A stretch of DNA of 64,000 nt, from contig NC_088171.1 in the NCBI RefSeq assembly GCF_028769735.1, positions 98,211,412 through 98,275,411 on the forward strand, written 5' to 3'. The position numbers and the translations under genes were made by a program. Source of the stretch: Zonotrichia leucophrys gambelii. Taxonomy: Eukaryota > Chordata > Aves > Passeriformes > Passerellidae. Below, piece by piece: positions 1-13,664 of the stretch. Position 1 is the stretch's first letter, and each line of letters begins with the position of its first letter. The notes beneath the pieces are model-generated. The model was not told the DNA's origin, did not search any database, and worked only from the letters and a program-made list of their open reading frames with translations.

Positions 1-2963
1 GAATATTTTAATAATCTGCCACGTTTATTTGTACATATCAGTGAATTAAAAAAATAATATGTGATCTTCAGTTATTAGAGGCCAATTGATTCCCTGAAAC
101 AGCTGAAAATTAGTTCTTTTCTATTTCCTCTGTTGATTTGCAGTAAATCAACTTGATACTTTGCACAAGGGTTTTCTTCTTTCCTGGTAATTTTCTGCTG
201 TTGTAGGAAACAACAATCTCTAAGCCTGGACTGCTGTGAAGCCTTGGCTCCCGTGAATGGCAAGCAAAGATTGCTTTGTTCTTGCTTCTGCTTTTTTCTC
301 CTGCAGAAGAGGTGTCAGTGGAAATTCTCCAATAGACTAACTCCTCAGTGAAGAGACATACTTAGAAAGGGAAATGTTCAATGCTGAGGTGTGTTTTTCA
401 CCATGCCCAGAACTGAAGGCCTTGGTGCAAGTGTTTTGTTGCTATGAGGTTTGTTGGCACGTGTTCCCTGGAGACCATGCTCCAGGTGCCCTGCAGACCA
501 GCTAGCTTATGCTTCAGTTATTGCATCAGGTTTCATCAGCTTTTTAATTAAAAAAACCCTGATACTTTTAGTTGTTTTGGAAAGTTGGCAGTCTAGATCT
601 TTATTTTTCTCTGTTTACATTAGTCCAACTTTGCTAGGGAAATTACAGTACAGGGTGCTCAAAACTATTGCCAATGTTAATCGTTTGCACATTACTCTGC
701 TCAAACAATTGTTAGAATCTATCAACCTTGGTATTTCATTTCAGATTTAAACATTATTTACTTAGCCATCAAACCAAATTGTTGCTGCAAGTGAGCTATT
801 GGATTAATATTTTTGTTACTCAAGACACTGATAGTAACCTAGGTTGTTATGGATATATGATTTTTTTGCTTTATTCAATCAGAGATATCTAGGTTGTGAA
901 ATTAAAAAATACAATACATAGGAAACAAACCAATAGGAATTAAAACCAAATACAACTGATTGACCAAAAGTACATTTGGTTAAATTTGTAGTGACAAATA
1001 AACAGACAATATGAATCTGTCTTGTATGATACAATCACTGGCCCATACTGCACTCTTAAACTACCTTTAAAACTGCCCTTTAGCATTAATTTTAGGTGTT
1101 TTGGAAAAAATAATCATCAGCCTATGCACGTTTACTAAGTGGATGAATGAAACATTGTAACTGAAAGGGATGAGCAGGCATATTAAGTGGGTTTAAATCT
1201 TTGCTCTACAGAAAAGTTGAACAAAACTGACCAAATGCAGCATACTGCCAGTGAAGTCTTTGTCTTTAAACCAAGCAAAGTCAAATGGTGGGGGAAGTGC
1301 TGAATCATAAGGGAGAATACCCAATTATTCTTGTGCTGGGATTTGTCCTGGCTGCCACTCAGTTAACCCACAACCTACTGTCCTACAATCTACTTTTAAA
1401 ATATTTTTAAGTAATCTTACAAAAACATAAGCATAATTCTCCACAGATGGCAGAGGAGATATAACAGTGGTGAATGTGTCTCCATTTCTTTCCCTATTGA
1501 CACTGGTTTTCATATTTGAAGCAGGTGTATAATTTTAGAACAGCCTTATGGCAACATAACATAGTCCATGCAGAACAACTTCATTATCTGCAATAGAGTT
1601 ATGTTGAAGGTGGATTCTAGTACAAACCATTTTATTATTTTTTTCAGCTAACAGCAACCTTTATACTTTGCAAATACACTTCCAACACAGTTTTGCTGCA
1701 AATTTCTTTACTATTAGTATTGAAAAGACTCAAATGTTTTCACGTCCTAAGAGAAAAAAAAAATCTAACTTTGCATTCAACATAAAATATTTGAAACAAT
1801 AAATTTAAACAGAACATTCCTCAATGTCATACATTTTATACTTGTGTCTTTGTTGGAAACTCTGATCATGCCACATTAATAACTAGTATATAGTCCAAAA
1901 AAATGGAATTTTTTAAACCTACTTTTACCTATCATCAAATATTCCCAAGAAGAAAGTGCTTCACATACATTTTAATTTTCATCACAGCTTAGCCCATATA
2001 TAGACAATTATACCATGCTGCATTTACTGTTCTGTACATCTTTTTTGCCAAAAATATTATATAGAAGACTTCAGATACCAACTGCTCTGCTAAAATCAAA
2101 CTACTTATTTCACCAGTACCATGTGAAAGTTTAATGACATATAAATACATCATATATGTTGATCAGCAGCATAAACAAGCATTTACATTTAAACAATAGA
2201 ATCTAATTTATCACATGAAACTTCTCTTGTGTAGTTCTGTTTATGTTTGTTTGAGTGTAACTGGTGAGTGTTAAAGGTTATTTTGAAACAACTTTCATTC
2301 AAAGATCTAAGAAAGGTTGGTTGCCTAGCATTTTAATATATGGTATTTCTCTGTTTGCCAAAGTGATTTTTCCAGTGCTTTTGTATGAGGAATACATGCA
2401 AAAGTATTACCCAAGGAGATAAAAGAATAAGGTTTTGTATTTAAAGTAAAAATGAAAGAGAAATTTATAATGAAGCTATCTAAATTTTTGTGGTACTGAA
2501 TGTTAGGGTATTCTTTACAGGGAAAAGGGGAGAGAAGTGGTTTCTTGCTTACAGTAGCTGTCTAATCATGCTTTAAATAAGGTGAAAGAGAGACAGAGCA
2601 CTCTTTAGTGGACCTGCATATTTATCTCAGCATGGCTTGATGAAATGATCAGTTCTGATGCTCTAGAATGGTTTTGTGAATTATCCAGTCCTAGATCACA
2701 AATACTACTGTGATCTAGGTTCCTTATTTCTCCAGTTGCAAGTTGCATGTGATTTTTGTTAAAAAATGTGCTTATAACTGCAGAAGTTTTTCAGCAGATG
2801 CAATGACTGGAATCAGAGCATAAGATTTAATTAAGGAATTCAGGCCACTGTCTTATGTATGCTATACATATGATAGTAGAATAGTAGATAGCAGAATGCA
2901 ATATATGTGATAGGGAGATATATATATATACACACACTATTTATATATAATATGAATATAATG
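1..2963. other. AT-rich noncoding stretch
   Basis: I see no exon with splice sites, no repeat family I can name and no RNA gene here. Open frames are short and scattered as expected by chance. A short (TA)n/(CA)n microsatellite sits near 2,919-2,938, just before the hairpin. Confidence 0.5.
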
Positions 2964-3022
2964 CATGATTACATTGCACCCTTACATATATATAATATAT
3001 ATAAGGGTGCAATGTAATCATG
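2964..3022. repeat. Perfect 21-bp-arm hairpin with AT loop
   Basis: The left arm at 2,964-2,984 (starting CATGATTACATTGC) is the exact reverse complement of the right arm at 3,002-3,022. The 17-bp loop is itself (TA)n-like, so the stem could extend. Flanks are AT-rich and no target duplication is obvious. It could be a tiny MITE remnant or a template-switch palindrome. I see no coding capacity. Confidence 0.85.
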
Positions 3023-6000
3023 ATTGTTCAATTAGAACAGTATTAGATTTTCCACATTTAGGGCCAAGAAAAAAAAAAAACCAGTTCTATATCACAGCAT
3101 TTTTGCATCTTTTTTGACGTAAGTATTTCTTCTCCATTCTGCTCCTGAGCATATATTACATGAAGGCTTTATTCTGCACAACCAGCAGTTAAACTCAGAA
3201 GTTGTTATGCTTATAGTCACATACACACTTTGCAAATGAGTTAGCTTTGACATAGATAATCACAGAAATAAGGGACAAATTGTAGATTGCAGCATTAATT
3301 GCAGCCTGCCCCTGCGTAGAAACCATATGGTGGCACATATCTCATTTATGCTCCCTATATTCCAAAGGCTCAATAAAATCAACCTACGGTATTTATCAAC
3401 AGAGTATAAACACTGCACATGCCTACAGAGAAATAGCTGCTTACAGTGCTTTTTACCTGATTTGTCCCTGGGGTTTGCTTGAAGGTATTTGCAGAATATT
3501 AAAATGACCTCCCTAGACCACAGGAGTATGGGTAAGATAAGAATTATTTTGATTGATTAGCTAATTACCCCAAAGTACTGTAGTTTATAGTTTGCATATT
3601 AAGAGGCATAGTATTAGGTGGTGGAGAGAATTAAAAAACTTTAAATACATCAAATGGAATAAATGTGCACATTTAGATAAAAAAATTTTTGGAAGTCTTA
3701 TTTTTTTTTTGTTTGCTATGTATGTTTTGTGGTGTGGAAGACAAAGATGTTTATTTCTTTATTTATTTATTACAGTTTTTACCACTTTTGCTTTCATTGT
3801 ATTCATTCTGACTATTTTGGGGTTTTTTTCTACTTGACTTGCATCTTTTTTTTATTAATGTCTGTGGCAGTACTCTGATAACTGGTGCGATCCATGGGCT
3901 TCTCTTAATACAAATGCATGGATAGAGAGCTACTGCTGCAACTTCCCACAGCTCAATGGAAGCTTTGTGTTAAAAGTCTTTTCCTTGGGCCAATTTTGTA
4001 GTAATTTTTTTTGTTATGAATTTCTAAGTCATGAAAATATTCATATTTTTTGAGAAATCTTGTTTTGAACAACTACTGGAAATTAAACTCAAAAACATTT
4101 GATATCAGTACACTAAAGACCAACAATTCTCAGAAATAAAGTTAAGAGAAGATCCTGAAGATGATTTAACCCTCAGACAAACACAGAAAATGTTATTGGC
4201 CTGGAAACCTAATAGGGATAGATAAGTATGATTTTATTTCTGTTATATACAGATAAATAAACAACTGTTAACTGTAAGTGCAGCTGCATACAATTTTCAG
4301 ACTAATCTAAAGCTTTTCAGACTACTTAAAACTGAAGATAGTGAGTAAATATCTACAAATGCTGTTATTGAATGCTGTCTTCTTTTAAAGCAGAATATTT
4401 CCATTTATTTAGTGAAATCGCTCTAAACAAAGTAATTTGAAATGACACATATTGAATAGGTTAATTCTTTTTTTATCATTACTTGGTCTCTGTGTTTGAG
4501 ACCTGTATATTTACCGTGGTTAAAGTGCTTTGATGGGATGGTGAACTAAACACATTCTTTTCCTCTAATGTTTGCCTGCACTTGTGTTATGTAAAATCAA
4601 TTCAGAAAAAAAAAAAATCCTTCTATAGTCTGTGTCAAAGACATGCTAAGATTAAATACAATACTTTGCAAAAACATTTATTTCAAATTTGACAATGTCA
4701 GGTTTAGAAACTCTCCAGTGCTAAAGTAATATGAAAAGGATGTTTTACTTACAGGAGTATATTTGTAACTTCAAACATAAGAGAAAGAAATACAACTTTA
4801 CACTTCATCTCAGTATGCTTTTGGAAATAGGAAAACTAAATCAAGGTACCTGGTTCGGTGTAGGCAACCAGATTAATTACTTTGAAGAACGAATCCTGCT
4901 CCATAGGCTGCAAGAAAAAGTGAATATCAGTCAGCTGAAGATCCGCACAAATACATTTTCCCACTAACTAGCTCTTCGGCACCACCCAGTGCCTAACCCT
5001 GAATATGCATTTCTTTGTGATGCACAAAGTGCGAATGAAACCTCAGCCACAGCCATAATGGCACATCAGCCAAGGATCTGAGCAAACTTGTGGTCAGGAC
5101 TACTGCTGTAATTTACGTTCTGTAGTGGCTGCATGGAATGTTGTTTAGATTTGAAACATATGTTAGCTAGCCTGAATTCCCTGAGGAGTAGCATCATGTT
5201 GTTAATGCTCCACAAGTTTCATTTATTTAGCTTGTCTTGTGCATCCTCATGAAAACAGGTCATGTGAACATCCTATTGCTCCGAAAGTATTTAAGACCTG
5301 TTCAACACACAAGCATCAAACCCTCAAAGACTTCCTTGATTTTTAAATCAAAAAGGGTTTTTTGATATTTTAGATAGCTTTACAGCATAGACGAGCAGAA
5401 TACTCATTCAGTGGCAGTGTGTCAGAATGGTTTTCAGCTGCTTCTTTTCCAAACTGCTGCCATAAAACAAAGCAAGAGCTGAGAATCCTCTGTTTTATCC
5501 AGAAGCTCAGTCCTAACATCACAATCCTTGTAAATATGCTTATTTTTAAGAAACTCTGGAAAAAAAATATTAAAAGGTGAAGTCTGTCATTACACTGTTC
5601 TGTACTGATGCTTGGAGAAGACCCTGTATATCATTATCACCAGTGATAGGAGGGCAACTGCTTTTTACTAACCATTGTTTTGATTCATCATGATTATTCC
5701 TTCTTTCAGAATATTTAGGGTAAAATATTAGACTTTGTGCAGCTCATGCCTATTGTACAATAAATGTCAACTGCCTTGTCTTCAATGGAGTACTTGTACT
5801 TTGAGAGTAAAAAATATTTGTATTCATTCCAAATTTATCTTATGCCAGGTTTGTTTATTTTTTCCACCCACTTTGTGTATTTTACATATCTTCTAAACTT
5901 TGGAGATTTTGCCAAAAATGTTTATGAATTGCAAATGTTTATGAATTTTCATTTTCTGTAGAAAAATAGCAAGTTTTTCCATTCTTTCCTAAAGCTGATT

Positions 6001-8499
6001 TTAATAAGAGACTTAATGCAGATCAACACCCCACTGAGCAATACTTTATTCACTAAGCATCTAATAAGCTTTTTGCTAAGTTGCTGAATTGGGAATAAGA
6101 AGAACTCAATCTCCATAAATTGACCTTTTAGCTTCAGCTGAGCAGCTCTCTCCTGAATAATAATTGTAAATAAATAAACCTAAACAAAATTACAACAAGC
6201 ATAAATCAGTGCACAGGAAGGCTGGGCAGTTTCATGAAGAAAAATGTAAGCTAAATCCAATGATGAGAGTGAGGCAGGGGGAACTGGTGTCCTCACCAAC
6301 AAGGGTGCAGTCTGGCAGGAGTCATCAGAGGAGACAAGCTTGGGTAAGTTGGCCCTGTGGTGCCCATGTGAATCCACAGGGACAAAAGAGGTCCAGGTCC
6401 AAGCCTGTGAGTCTTATCAGCAAGGTCAGAATCAGCAATCAGCAAGATAAGGGAGCAAATGGCACAGGAATGTCCACGGCACAGCGCAGAGAAGGGACAA
6501 GGCTGACGGCTGATGGCTGCAGAGACTCCTGACCTATTCAAGATATCAACAAAAGCCAAACTTAATTTTTAGTGGACCAAATTCACATTCAGGTTTTTTA
6601 GTGAAAACATGCAAAAATAAGAGATATAAAGAGGAGAACTGCAAATATTTGATTTGGCAGAGCATGTCCCACTAATGCTGATTATTTATAAAGAAATTTA
6701 AAAAGATAACTTCCCAGAAATGTCAGCTTTTGTGCAGCTTCGTTTTTACATAAAGAGCAGGTGATGCAACATAAGTGCGTGATGTGTGAGTTCCATCTCC
6801 TTCTCCTTTACAGAATCTCCAGGGCGACATTTCCTACCTCCTAGTCTGTTCCCTCCTGTGTCCTTCAAAATAAGAAAAGGTGTTAGATGATCTGGTGTTG
6901 ACAACATGACATCAGGAAACTTAACCTGTTCCTCTAGCTTACCTGATTGAAGAATTCTTTACTCACTTGAGGAAAACAGTAATTTCCTAATCCTTAGAAA
7001 ACCTCACCACTTTAAAAGACTTAGTATCCATGGCCATTCCAGTTAGAGCCCTTTATTCATCCAAGAAGCTTTGGTATTCTCCCAGGAAATGCCCTTCCAG
7101 AGACGTAAAAGAAACTCCAGCTAACAAACCAGGGCCCCTAATTTTAAATTTCAGGATAGTGTTTCTTCCAGAAAATGTTGGCAAACAAAAAGGTCTTGTA
7201 TCATCAGCCTTTTTTTTAAATTTTAAGTTTTCCTTTGAACCAATGTTCATATTCCTAACAGATTAGTCATATCAGCAGCTTTTGGAACTGACATTATTTT
7301 TTCTCTTAGTGCTCTTATTGCTGGAAGCATCAATGAAATTTTACTAAGCTTCAATATTTACTTGATTTATCAATCTTGTTGATATAAGATTAAATTATTT
7401 TAGATTCAGAAAGTTATTTTGAAGAAAATGTGGTCATAAATGAACTAGATAAATGGTTAATTTTCTTAAATTATGAAATTAACTATTACTATATTGCTTC
7501 AGATGAAAATATTGTTTTTTTCTGGAGTTAACTTCAGTTCAGGTTAGAGCTGTCACTGATCACATCATTTAGTGTTTGCCACCTACTCTGGAAGCCCTGA
7601 GGCTATCCCACATTTTTAACAACAAGAGTGGAACTCACAGGATGTTTCGTTCCAGTTGCTACCCACTGCAGACAGATGTAAGTCTTCTCCCCACTTGGAG
7701 ATGTAAAAGTCTGCCTGTGTACTTACTGCAACACTAGGTCTGAAAGACATGTAAATAAGCAAAATTATTCTCAGTGCAATTGGAGTAATAGAAAAATGTG
7801 ATTTCACTACTACCCTTATGCAGCGAATGGTGTTTGGTTTTTTATATCACCTACAGATGGATTTCCATTCCAAATGCACATGAAAAAACATAGAAATATC
7901 ACGTAGACACTAATTTTTAGGGATAGAAAAAAAATCACAAAATATCAACTGCAAGTTCACCAAGCATTTCTACAGGCTTTACCAAGGTACATTTTCCTTT
8001 TGTACATAATCTGATATAACTTTGACATGTTGCCCAGTCTTTTTTCCTCCTCTTCCCCTATATCATCTATCTTCATGCAGCTTCCCAGAAGGATGAGTTG
8101 CTTCAGCTCACTGATGGCAGAAAGTACACTTCTCAGCATGTGGGAGGGAAGAGAGGATTAATTTTCTATCAAGTGAATGTGTCAGCCAACTCATCCTGTG
8201 GGCTCAAGCTTGCAAGGGAAAAGATAGAAGTGTGTACATGGTAAACAGGACCTTTCAGCAGCTGAATTCAGCTGCAGTGAAAGACTGTCCTTGTCACTCT
8301 GCAGTTAAGAGTCCAAGAACCAGGATAAATTACTTGGAAAATCTTCAACAGAGATCACATGGCCAAGCAGTTTAGTCATGTGTGAAAGGTTTTATATTTG
8401 CACCAGTCTCATTGAGAGGTGGGCAGCTCCCTGAATAGACATCAGCCTAGCACATGCCCTCCTCTGCTCTGGTAATGACTTAAGCTATGACTTCCTAGT
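3023..8499. other. AT-rich noncoding stretch
   Basis: No supported gene. A somewhat more GC-rich patch lies at about 6,200-6,540, with overlapping open frames on both strands, but it lacks paired splice sites and I recognise no product. The rest is AT-rich with short poly-T and poly-A runs. Confidence 0.45.
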
Positions 8500-9150
8500 T
8501 GTGATGGGTTAACTTGACTGAAGGTCAAACACCCCTCCAGACACTCTTTCACTCCCCCTTCTCAACAGGTCAGGAGGAGAAAATGAGATGAAAAAACAAA
8601 TGGCTGAGGATAAAGACAGGGAGATCACTTGCCAATTGCCTTCACATGCAAAACAGACTCAATTTGGGGAAACTTAATTTGTTTTTTACTGGTTAAAATA
8701 GATTTGAATTATGAGAAAAAAATATAAAAATAAAAAGATCACTCTTCCCTGTTCCTTTTCCTTTCCAAGCTCAACTTAACACATCTTTTCCAGCTTTGCT
8801 TGCTGTTAACCCTTGACTGGTATGGAAAGATGGAGAAGTGGGTTGTGGTCACCCTTTATCAGCTTCTTCCTCTTCTTACATCTCCTCTGCTCCATAGTGG
8901 ATCCTGTTAATGGACTGCAGTCCTTCAGGGTAAACCCACTCCAGCATGGAGTTCTGTAGAAGCTCAAATGTCTGCTCCTTTGTTGTGTCTGCACCAGCTG
9001 CAGGGGAAGCTGCAACAGCATTTTGCCATTTCTTAAATATGATTTCCCAGGGGTATTACCATCTTGGCTGAGGGGCTCAGCAGTGTCCTGTAGTAGATCC
9101 AGTGGAGCTGTCTGTCTCCAGCGTGGAGGGCAGCTCCTGGTCCCAAGTAA
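8500..9150 (-). mobile_element. ERVL-like LTR fragment
   Basis: Read on the minus strand, this carries the hallmark parts of a common bird LTR. These are repeated phrases of the type 'ctgcagtccttcagggtaaa...ccactccagcatgg', an A/T-rich polyadenylation zone near 8,690-8,750, and a terminal segment ending at the TGTGATGGGTTAAC motif at 8,500. It is the same family as the plus-strand copy at 13,665-14,505. The U3 start expected at the right is missing, so it is truncated near 9,150. Family assignment is from memory of avian repeats; boundaries are approximate. Confidence 0.6.
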
Positions 9151-10915
9151 CATGCTCCATATCTTATGGATGAATTGCACCAAATCATGTTGTTTACAGT
9201 ATTTTCAAAGCATAAACAGTCTGTCTGTGAAGACACTAAATTTCCCTAGGGAGTGTTGGTTTATCTTCATAACAGTGCTTTTAACCTATGAGGTCATTGT
9301 GGACATCACTGACAGTGATGCTGTGAGTTACCCAGATCTGCATGACTGAGAGATGGATTTCAAAGAAGGGGTGTAAAAAGTAGTCTAAGTAAGAAGCTAA
9401 AGTAAAAAGAAGTTGAAGTTCGAGTAAAAATACATTGAAGTTGAAGTTGGAATTGAAGTCATTGAAGTTGTTTATTGTTTTCAAAATTTAGTTTTATATA
9501 ATGTCGTGGCTCCAAACAGTTACAGCTCTAAGCAGTCATATCCTTAAGCAAAAATTTTCCCACTAGTTACAGAATCAGCCTAGTGTTTGTGTTACTTGGC
9601 AGCCTTACAAAACTACATAGTTTCAAAAACCTCAATATCTGCACATGCTGTACTTTCCTGTTCTTGTCATACCTGTTGGCACTTATCCCATGGCCTGTAT
9701 CCCGCCAAGGCCAGGATATCTCTCTGTATAAGCTCCACTGTGCTTTCTGTTCTGTCCCCTATTTGTTCTCCCATAGAACAAATTATGTGATTTTTAAAAG
9801 ATTAATCTAGAGATTAATCTTTATTAAAATTTCTCCATTCCTACTTAGACAAACAAGCCATTTACCAGTCCCACATACTTTTCCTAAAGTAGTTTTTTTC
9901 TTTAGCCATACATCATTCTTCTACAAGACCAACTTCTTAGTGAGGCATTATAGATTTTGTTATTCTTTGATTTCATGGTTTAGTTATATGGGGTATGATG
10001 AGGATTAAGTATTTAATGAGTAAGTATAAAAGTATTTTCATGGCTGTGCTGAGCCATGAGAATAAAGATCACTTTAGCACTAGCCCTAGTGCTATACTCT
10101 TTGAGGAACAAACAAATTAAGCCTAAGAATAAAATTTACTACTTTGTCACACCATTTCAGAAATCAGAAGAAAAGGATCTTTTAGAGTTTTAGTTCCTAT
10201 TGAAACTTTATTAACAGTTAATTACATTAATTTTTAAGCATTTATGTTTTATCCTTATACAGATACTGCTTTGCACTATTGCATAAAAATACAAAGTCTT
10301 TCAGCTCTTCTCATTCATTTTTGGATTAAAAAAAAATTCTTGATTTCTTACCTGCAAACTTTGATCTTATGTAATTTATAAACAAATTAAAGCATGAAAG
10401 CTTCAGTTAAAAAACAAAAGAAAAGGAATGAAACAAGAAAATGTGGTATGTCAATATCTGTGTCTCCTCTCTGTACTGCATGAGTGATCCATTTTACAAG
10501 TTCAATTTCCTGACCTTAGCTTTGCTAAACTAGAATCTTATTGCCAAGACCCAGATAAGCTTTTGTGATCCAACCATTTGTTAGCCTGTAACTCAAACTG
10601 GGTTCAGGGTCCTGTCTTAGCCTTTCAGTGATTTCTTCTCTAAAACAAAAAAAGAGTGACATCTTAGTTTCGAAGTTGGAAGAAAAATTAATAACCTTCA
10701 GGAGACTCTAAATGTTAGCCCATTTTTAATCACTTTTTCCTTTAAATTGTAGGTAAGAAAGAGGCTGAGAGACAAACAAGTGAATGAGAGAATGAAACAG
10801 CCATTTCTTTGAGACAGCAGCTATTATTTCTTTGTAGTTAAATTTTATTTTGTTTCTCATATAGCTAACATAGCTAATATTAGGGCTCTTGATCTTTTTT
10901 TCTTTCTGGACAGAG
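9151..10915. other. Noncoding stretch with imperfect TTGAAG repeat
   Basis: No supported gene. An imperfect (TTGAAG)n-type simple repeat occupies about 9,410-9,470. The remainder is AT-rich without recognisable elements. The run just before 10,914 is a polypyrimidine tract that serves the candidate exon that follows. Confidence 0.45.
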
Positions 10916-11029
10916 GGTGATGCTTATATGCTGAATGAAGATGAAATGTTTCAATTTTATCGTGAGGCATGCCAGGCAAGGTCAACTCAAAATAAAGGAA
11001 CAAAATTCAATTCTTCAGATTACACAAAG
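10916..11029 (+). CDS. Candidate host exon A (unidentified gene)
   Basis: A polypyrimidine tract ends in GGACAGAG at 10,915, with AG options at 10,913 and 10,915. It is followed by 38 open codons starting GDAYMLNEDEMFQFYRE and ending NSSDYTK. A donor AAAG|GTACAA follows at 11,029/11,030. With the start at 10,916 the exon is phase 0 at both ends. The peptide is acidic and hydrophilic with no domain I recognise. The downstream candidate exon B starts in phase 0, so the two can join without a frameshift. No gene name is offered. The reading frame also runs a little past the donor, so chance openness is possible. Confidence 0.45.
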
Positions 11030-12429
11030 GTACAATGGAAACATGTTTTTAATTTGGTGTTCTGGGTAATTCAGAGGTAAGAAATAACTTTTATAGAACT
11101 ACTGTAAAAAAATCTCTTAAACTGCTCAAAGTGGTTCCTGTGTTTCTGAAGTACAAAACTTTTGGACCATTTAGCCTGGTGCCTGGCATAGCCTCACAGT
11201 GTCTCTTAAAGCTGCAGTTAAAGAACTGTAAGTTTTCATACTGGAAAGCGTTGTTTCTCTGTAAATCAGAGAGTGATTTAAAGGTAAACATTTCTAAGAA
11301 TAGTACAGTTTTATTTAAATGGCTTTGGAAGTGTTCTGACTCAGGCCAAGAAAAGAGTACAATTGCTGATGGGTTTTTTTGGCATATAGTGTGTACCATA
11401 AAAATCATCTGCCTAAAGAAGCTCTTAACATTTCCACGTTTATTTCCTGGGTAAAATTACTGAAATGGTTTTAAACATAAAAATCACTCTTTGTCTTATC
11501 CATTGATATCTGCAATCTACACCAGTATTTGTAGCACAGCATATTTCTGTGAAAATTCTCACATCTTCATAGCTCATATAATAGGCAGCAGCATATTAAC
11601 TACTGTTCTTCACATCAAAAATACTTGTTTCTAGGAAGATCTGAAAGTATTGAGCATACTGGGAGACAGAAACAGGGATGCAATAAAAACAGAGAGTAAT
11701 GAATATAAATCCCAGGCTGGACTTTTTTTTTATCAGAGATGTAATTTGCATCAGAGTTGGATCTAACGCCTCCTTCATGTTCTGTGGAAGAGAAAATGTG
11801 CTGACATGAATGACAATTCATGGGAATGCAACTTGCCTGACCTGTAGGTCCATTAAAGTGTTGTCTGTCTTCCGTGACAGTAAATTTCACCACTGGCCTC
11901 TGATGGAAAGCCAGTCTGAGAGAGATTTTTCCATCAGTCTTCCCATCAGTTTCTTGTTCAGATGCTGAAGCCACTCACTTTTGTGCAAGAGGGCTAAAGT
12001 GAGCTTTCTTACTGCTTGTGTAAGCATTTTGACATTTCTTATGTGAAATTTCAGATGTACCTAAAGAGCATAAATTTGACTCTTGAACCACTCTTGCAGA
12101 AGCCAAGAATAAAAAAAGCTAAAATGCATCCTTTTTAAAATAAAAAATTAAAAAATGGCTAAAATGCATCCTTCATTCTAGAAAATTGGAATTGAAGCAC
12201 TAGATTTAAAATAAGGTGTTTGCATAAGTTCTGTGTATCATACTGCCTCCTATTATGGTGGTCTGGTATAATTAGTAACAAAACAAATAACTTCCAGCTG
12301 TCATGAAACTGGGCAATTTTTCATAGGCCTTTTGGTACTAAATACATGATGGATTAAGTCTGCCTATGCTTCTTTGCAGTATAATTTTTTATAGTAGATA
12401 TAATATTTGGTTGTTGTTTTATTTCTTAG

Positions 12430-12635
12430 GCTTTGTTTTGCAAGTTAGAGGCACTGATTTTATATTCATTGCAGTTATTTGCCTCTATCAGACCACAAAT
12501 AATTTTACATGCCTTTCTTTACATCAGCAAGAAAGGGACTAGCCTAAACCAAGGTTTTTTATTGCAATGTGAAAGAAAGATGGGAGATGAGGAAGACAAA
12601 GCTGGACCTTATCTAGTTTTTATTGCAAGCCATGG
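12430..12635 (+). CDS. Candidate host exon B (unidentified gene)
   Basis: The acceptor is TATTTCTTAG at 12,429, with an alternative AG at 12,474 that keeps the same frame. The exon is open for 68 codons, starts ALFCKLEALILYSL and ends GPYLVFIASHG. The donor CATGG|GTAAGT at 12,635/12,636 is close to the vertebrate consensus. It enters in phase 0, matching exon A, and leaves with two bases over. Candidate exon C at 29,099 begins with one base that completes that codon, so A, B and C are phase-compatible. The first half is hydrophobic (could be membrane or buried helix); the second half contains a charged GDEEDK stretch. I do not recognise the protein. Confidence 0.5.
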
Positions 12636-13664
12636 GTAAGTATTGTCTGAATTTTAAAGAAATCACTAAATCAGAATATAAGCATAGGAATTTTCCCTTT
12701 TCCAAGGGTCAAACCATCAAATGAGAAATCCTCTCTTAATTCTGATCCTCCAAAGTATTGTAATCCTTTCACAACATTAAATATTGCTGGATTAATGGTG
12801 GTTAGTGTAAAGCTTTGCTAAAAAAGCACATTTTGTTAAGTGGTAGTAATAAGAATTTCTACTTGGAATTCATATACAAGTAATTGAAAAGCCAATATGT
12901 ACCTTCAAACAAATGAGGGAAAATACACTATTTTAAACTTAGCTTTTCTTGTTTCTCAAAGTGTTCTATAGCCATCCCCATACTGTTTTACATAATAGTT
13001 AACTGATTCATGATTGCAGGAGCAACCAGTGTTTTGCAGACAAATATATTGTTCTTTTTCCTATTTCCAGAGTCTCTCCTCATCTTAGTATACAAAATAA
13101 AAAGCTCTACAAAAAGTATAAAGAAGAAAAGCTTTTTATTTTCTTTTTCAAAAGCAAACTTGCTTTTGTTATTCCTTGTTTATTTACCACTGGTTCAGCT
13201 TACCATTCTTGCTCCTCTATTCTTTCATTGTTTGACTTCTAGCCTGCAGACCCAATTTTCTGCTGTCTCTCATTTTCTCATTTTTCCCTTTCCCTTGAGC
13301 ACTAATTTGTAGTTGAAATTAGGAATTAGCAAATTTACTGTATATCTATTTCAGTTTTCCTGAGTATGTGATTAATTTGGTTTGACATTCAACTTATCAT
13401 TTACTTCCCACACATTCTGTTTTAATATTATTTGCAGTCCTTTTTTCCCAATAAAACCTAAAGCGTATCTTTCCCCCCAAATTATTTTATTTTTATCATT
13501 CAGATCCAAGTGACAAATATTATAATGCAAAGATATTTCTAATATTTTATGACGAATCAAGAGTCAAAATAAAGTAAAAATGGCAAATATAATTACTTTT
13601 TATCATAAATTCATTAGAAAAAAGTAAAACACAGGGAAAAAAATGTACTCCTGGCTTTAAGTAT

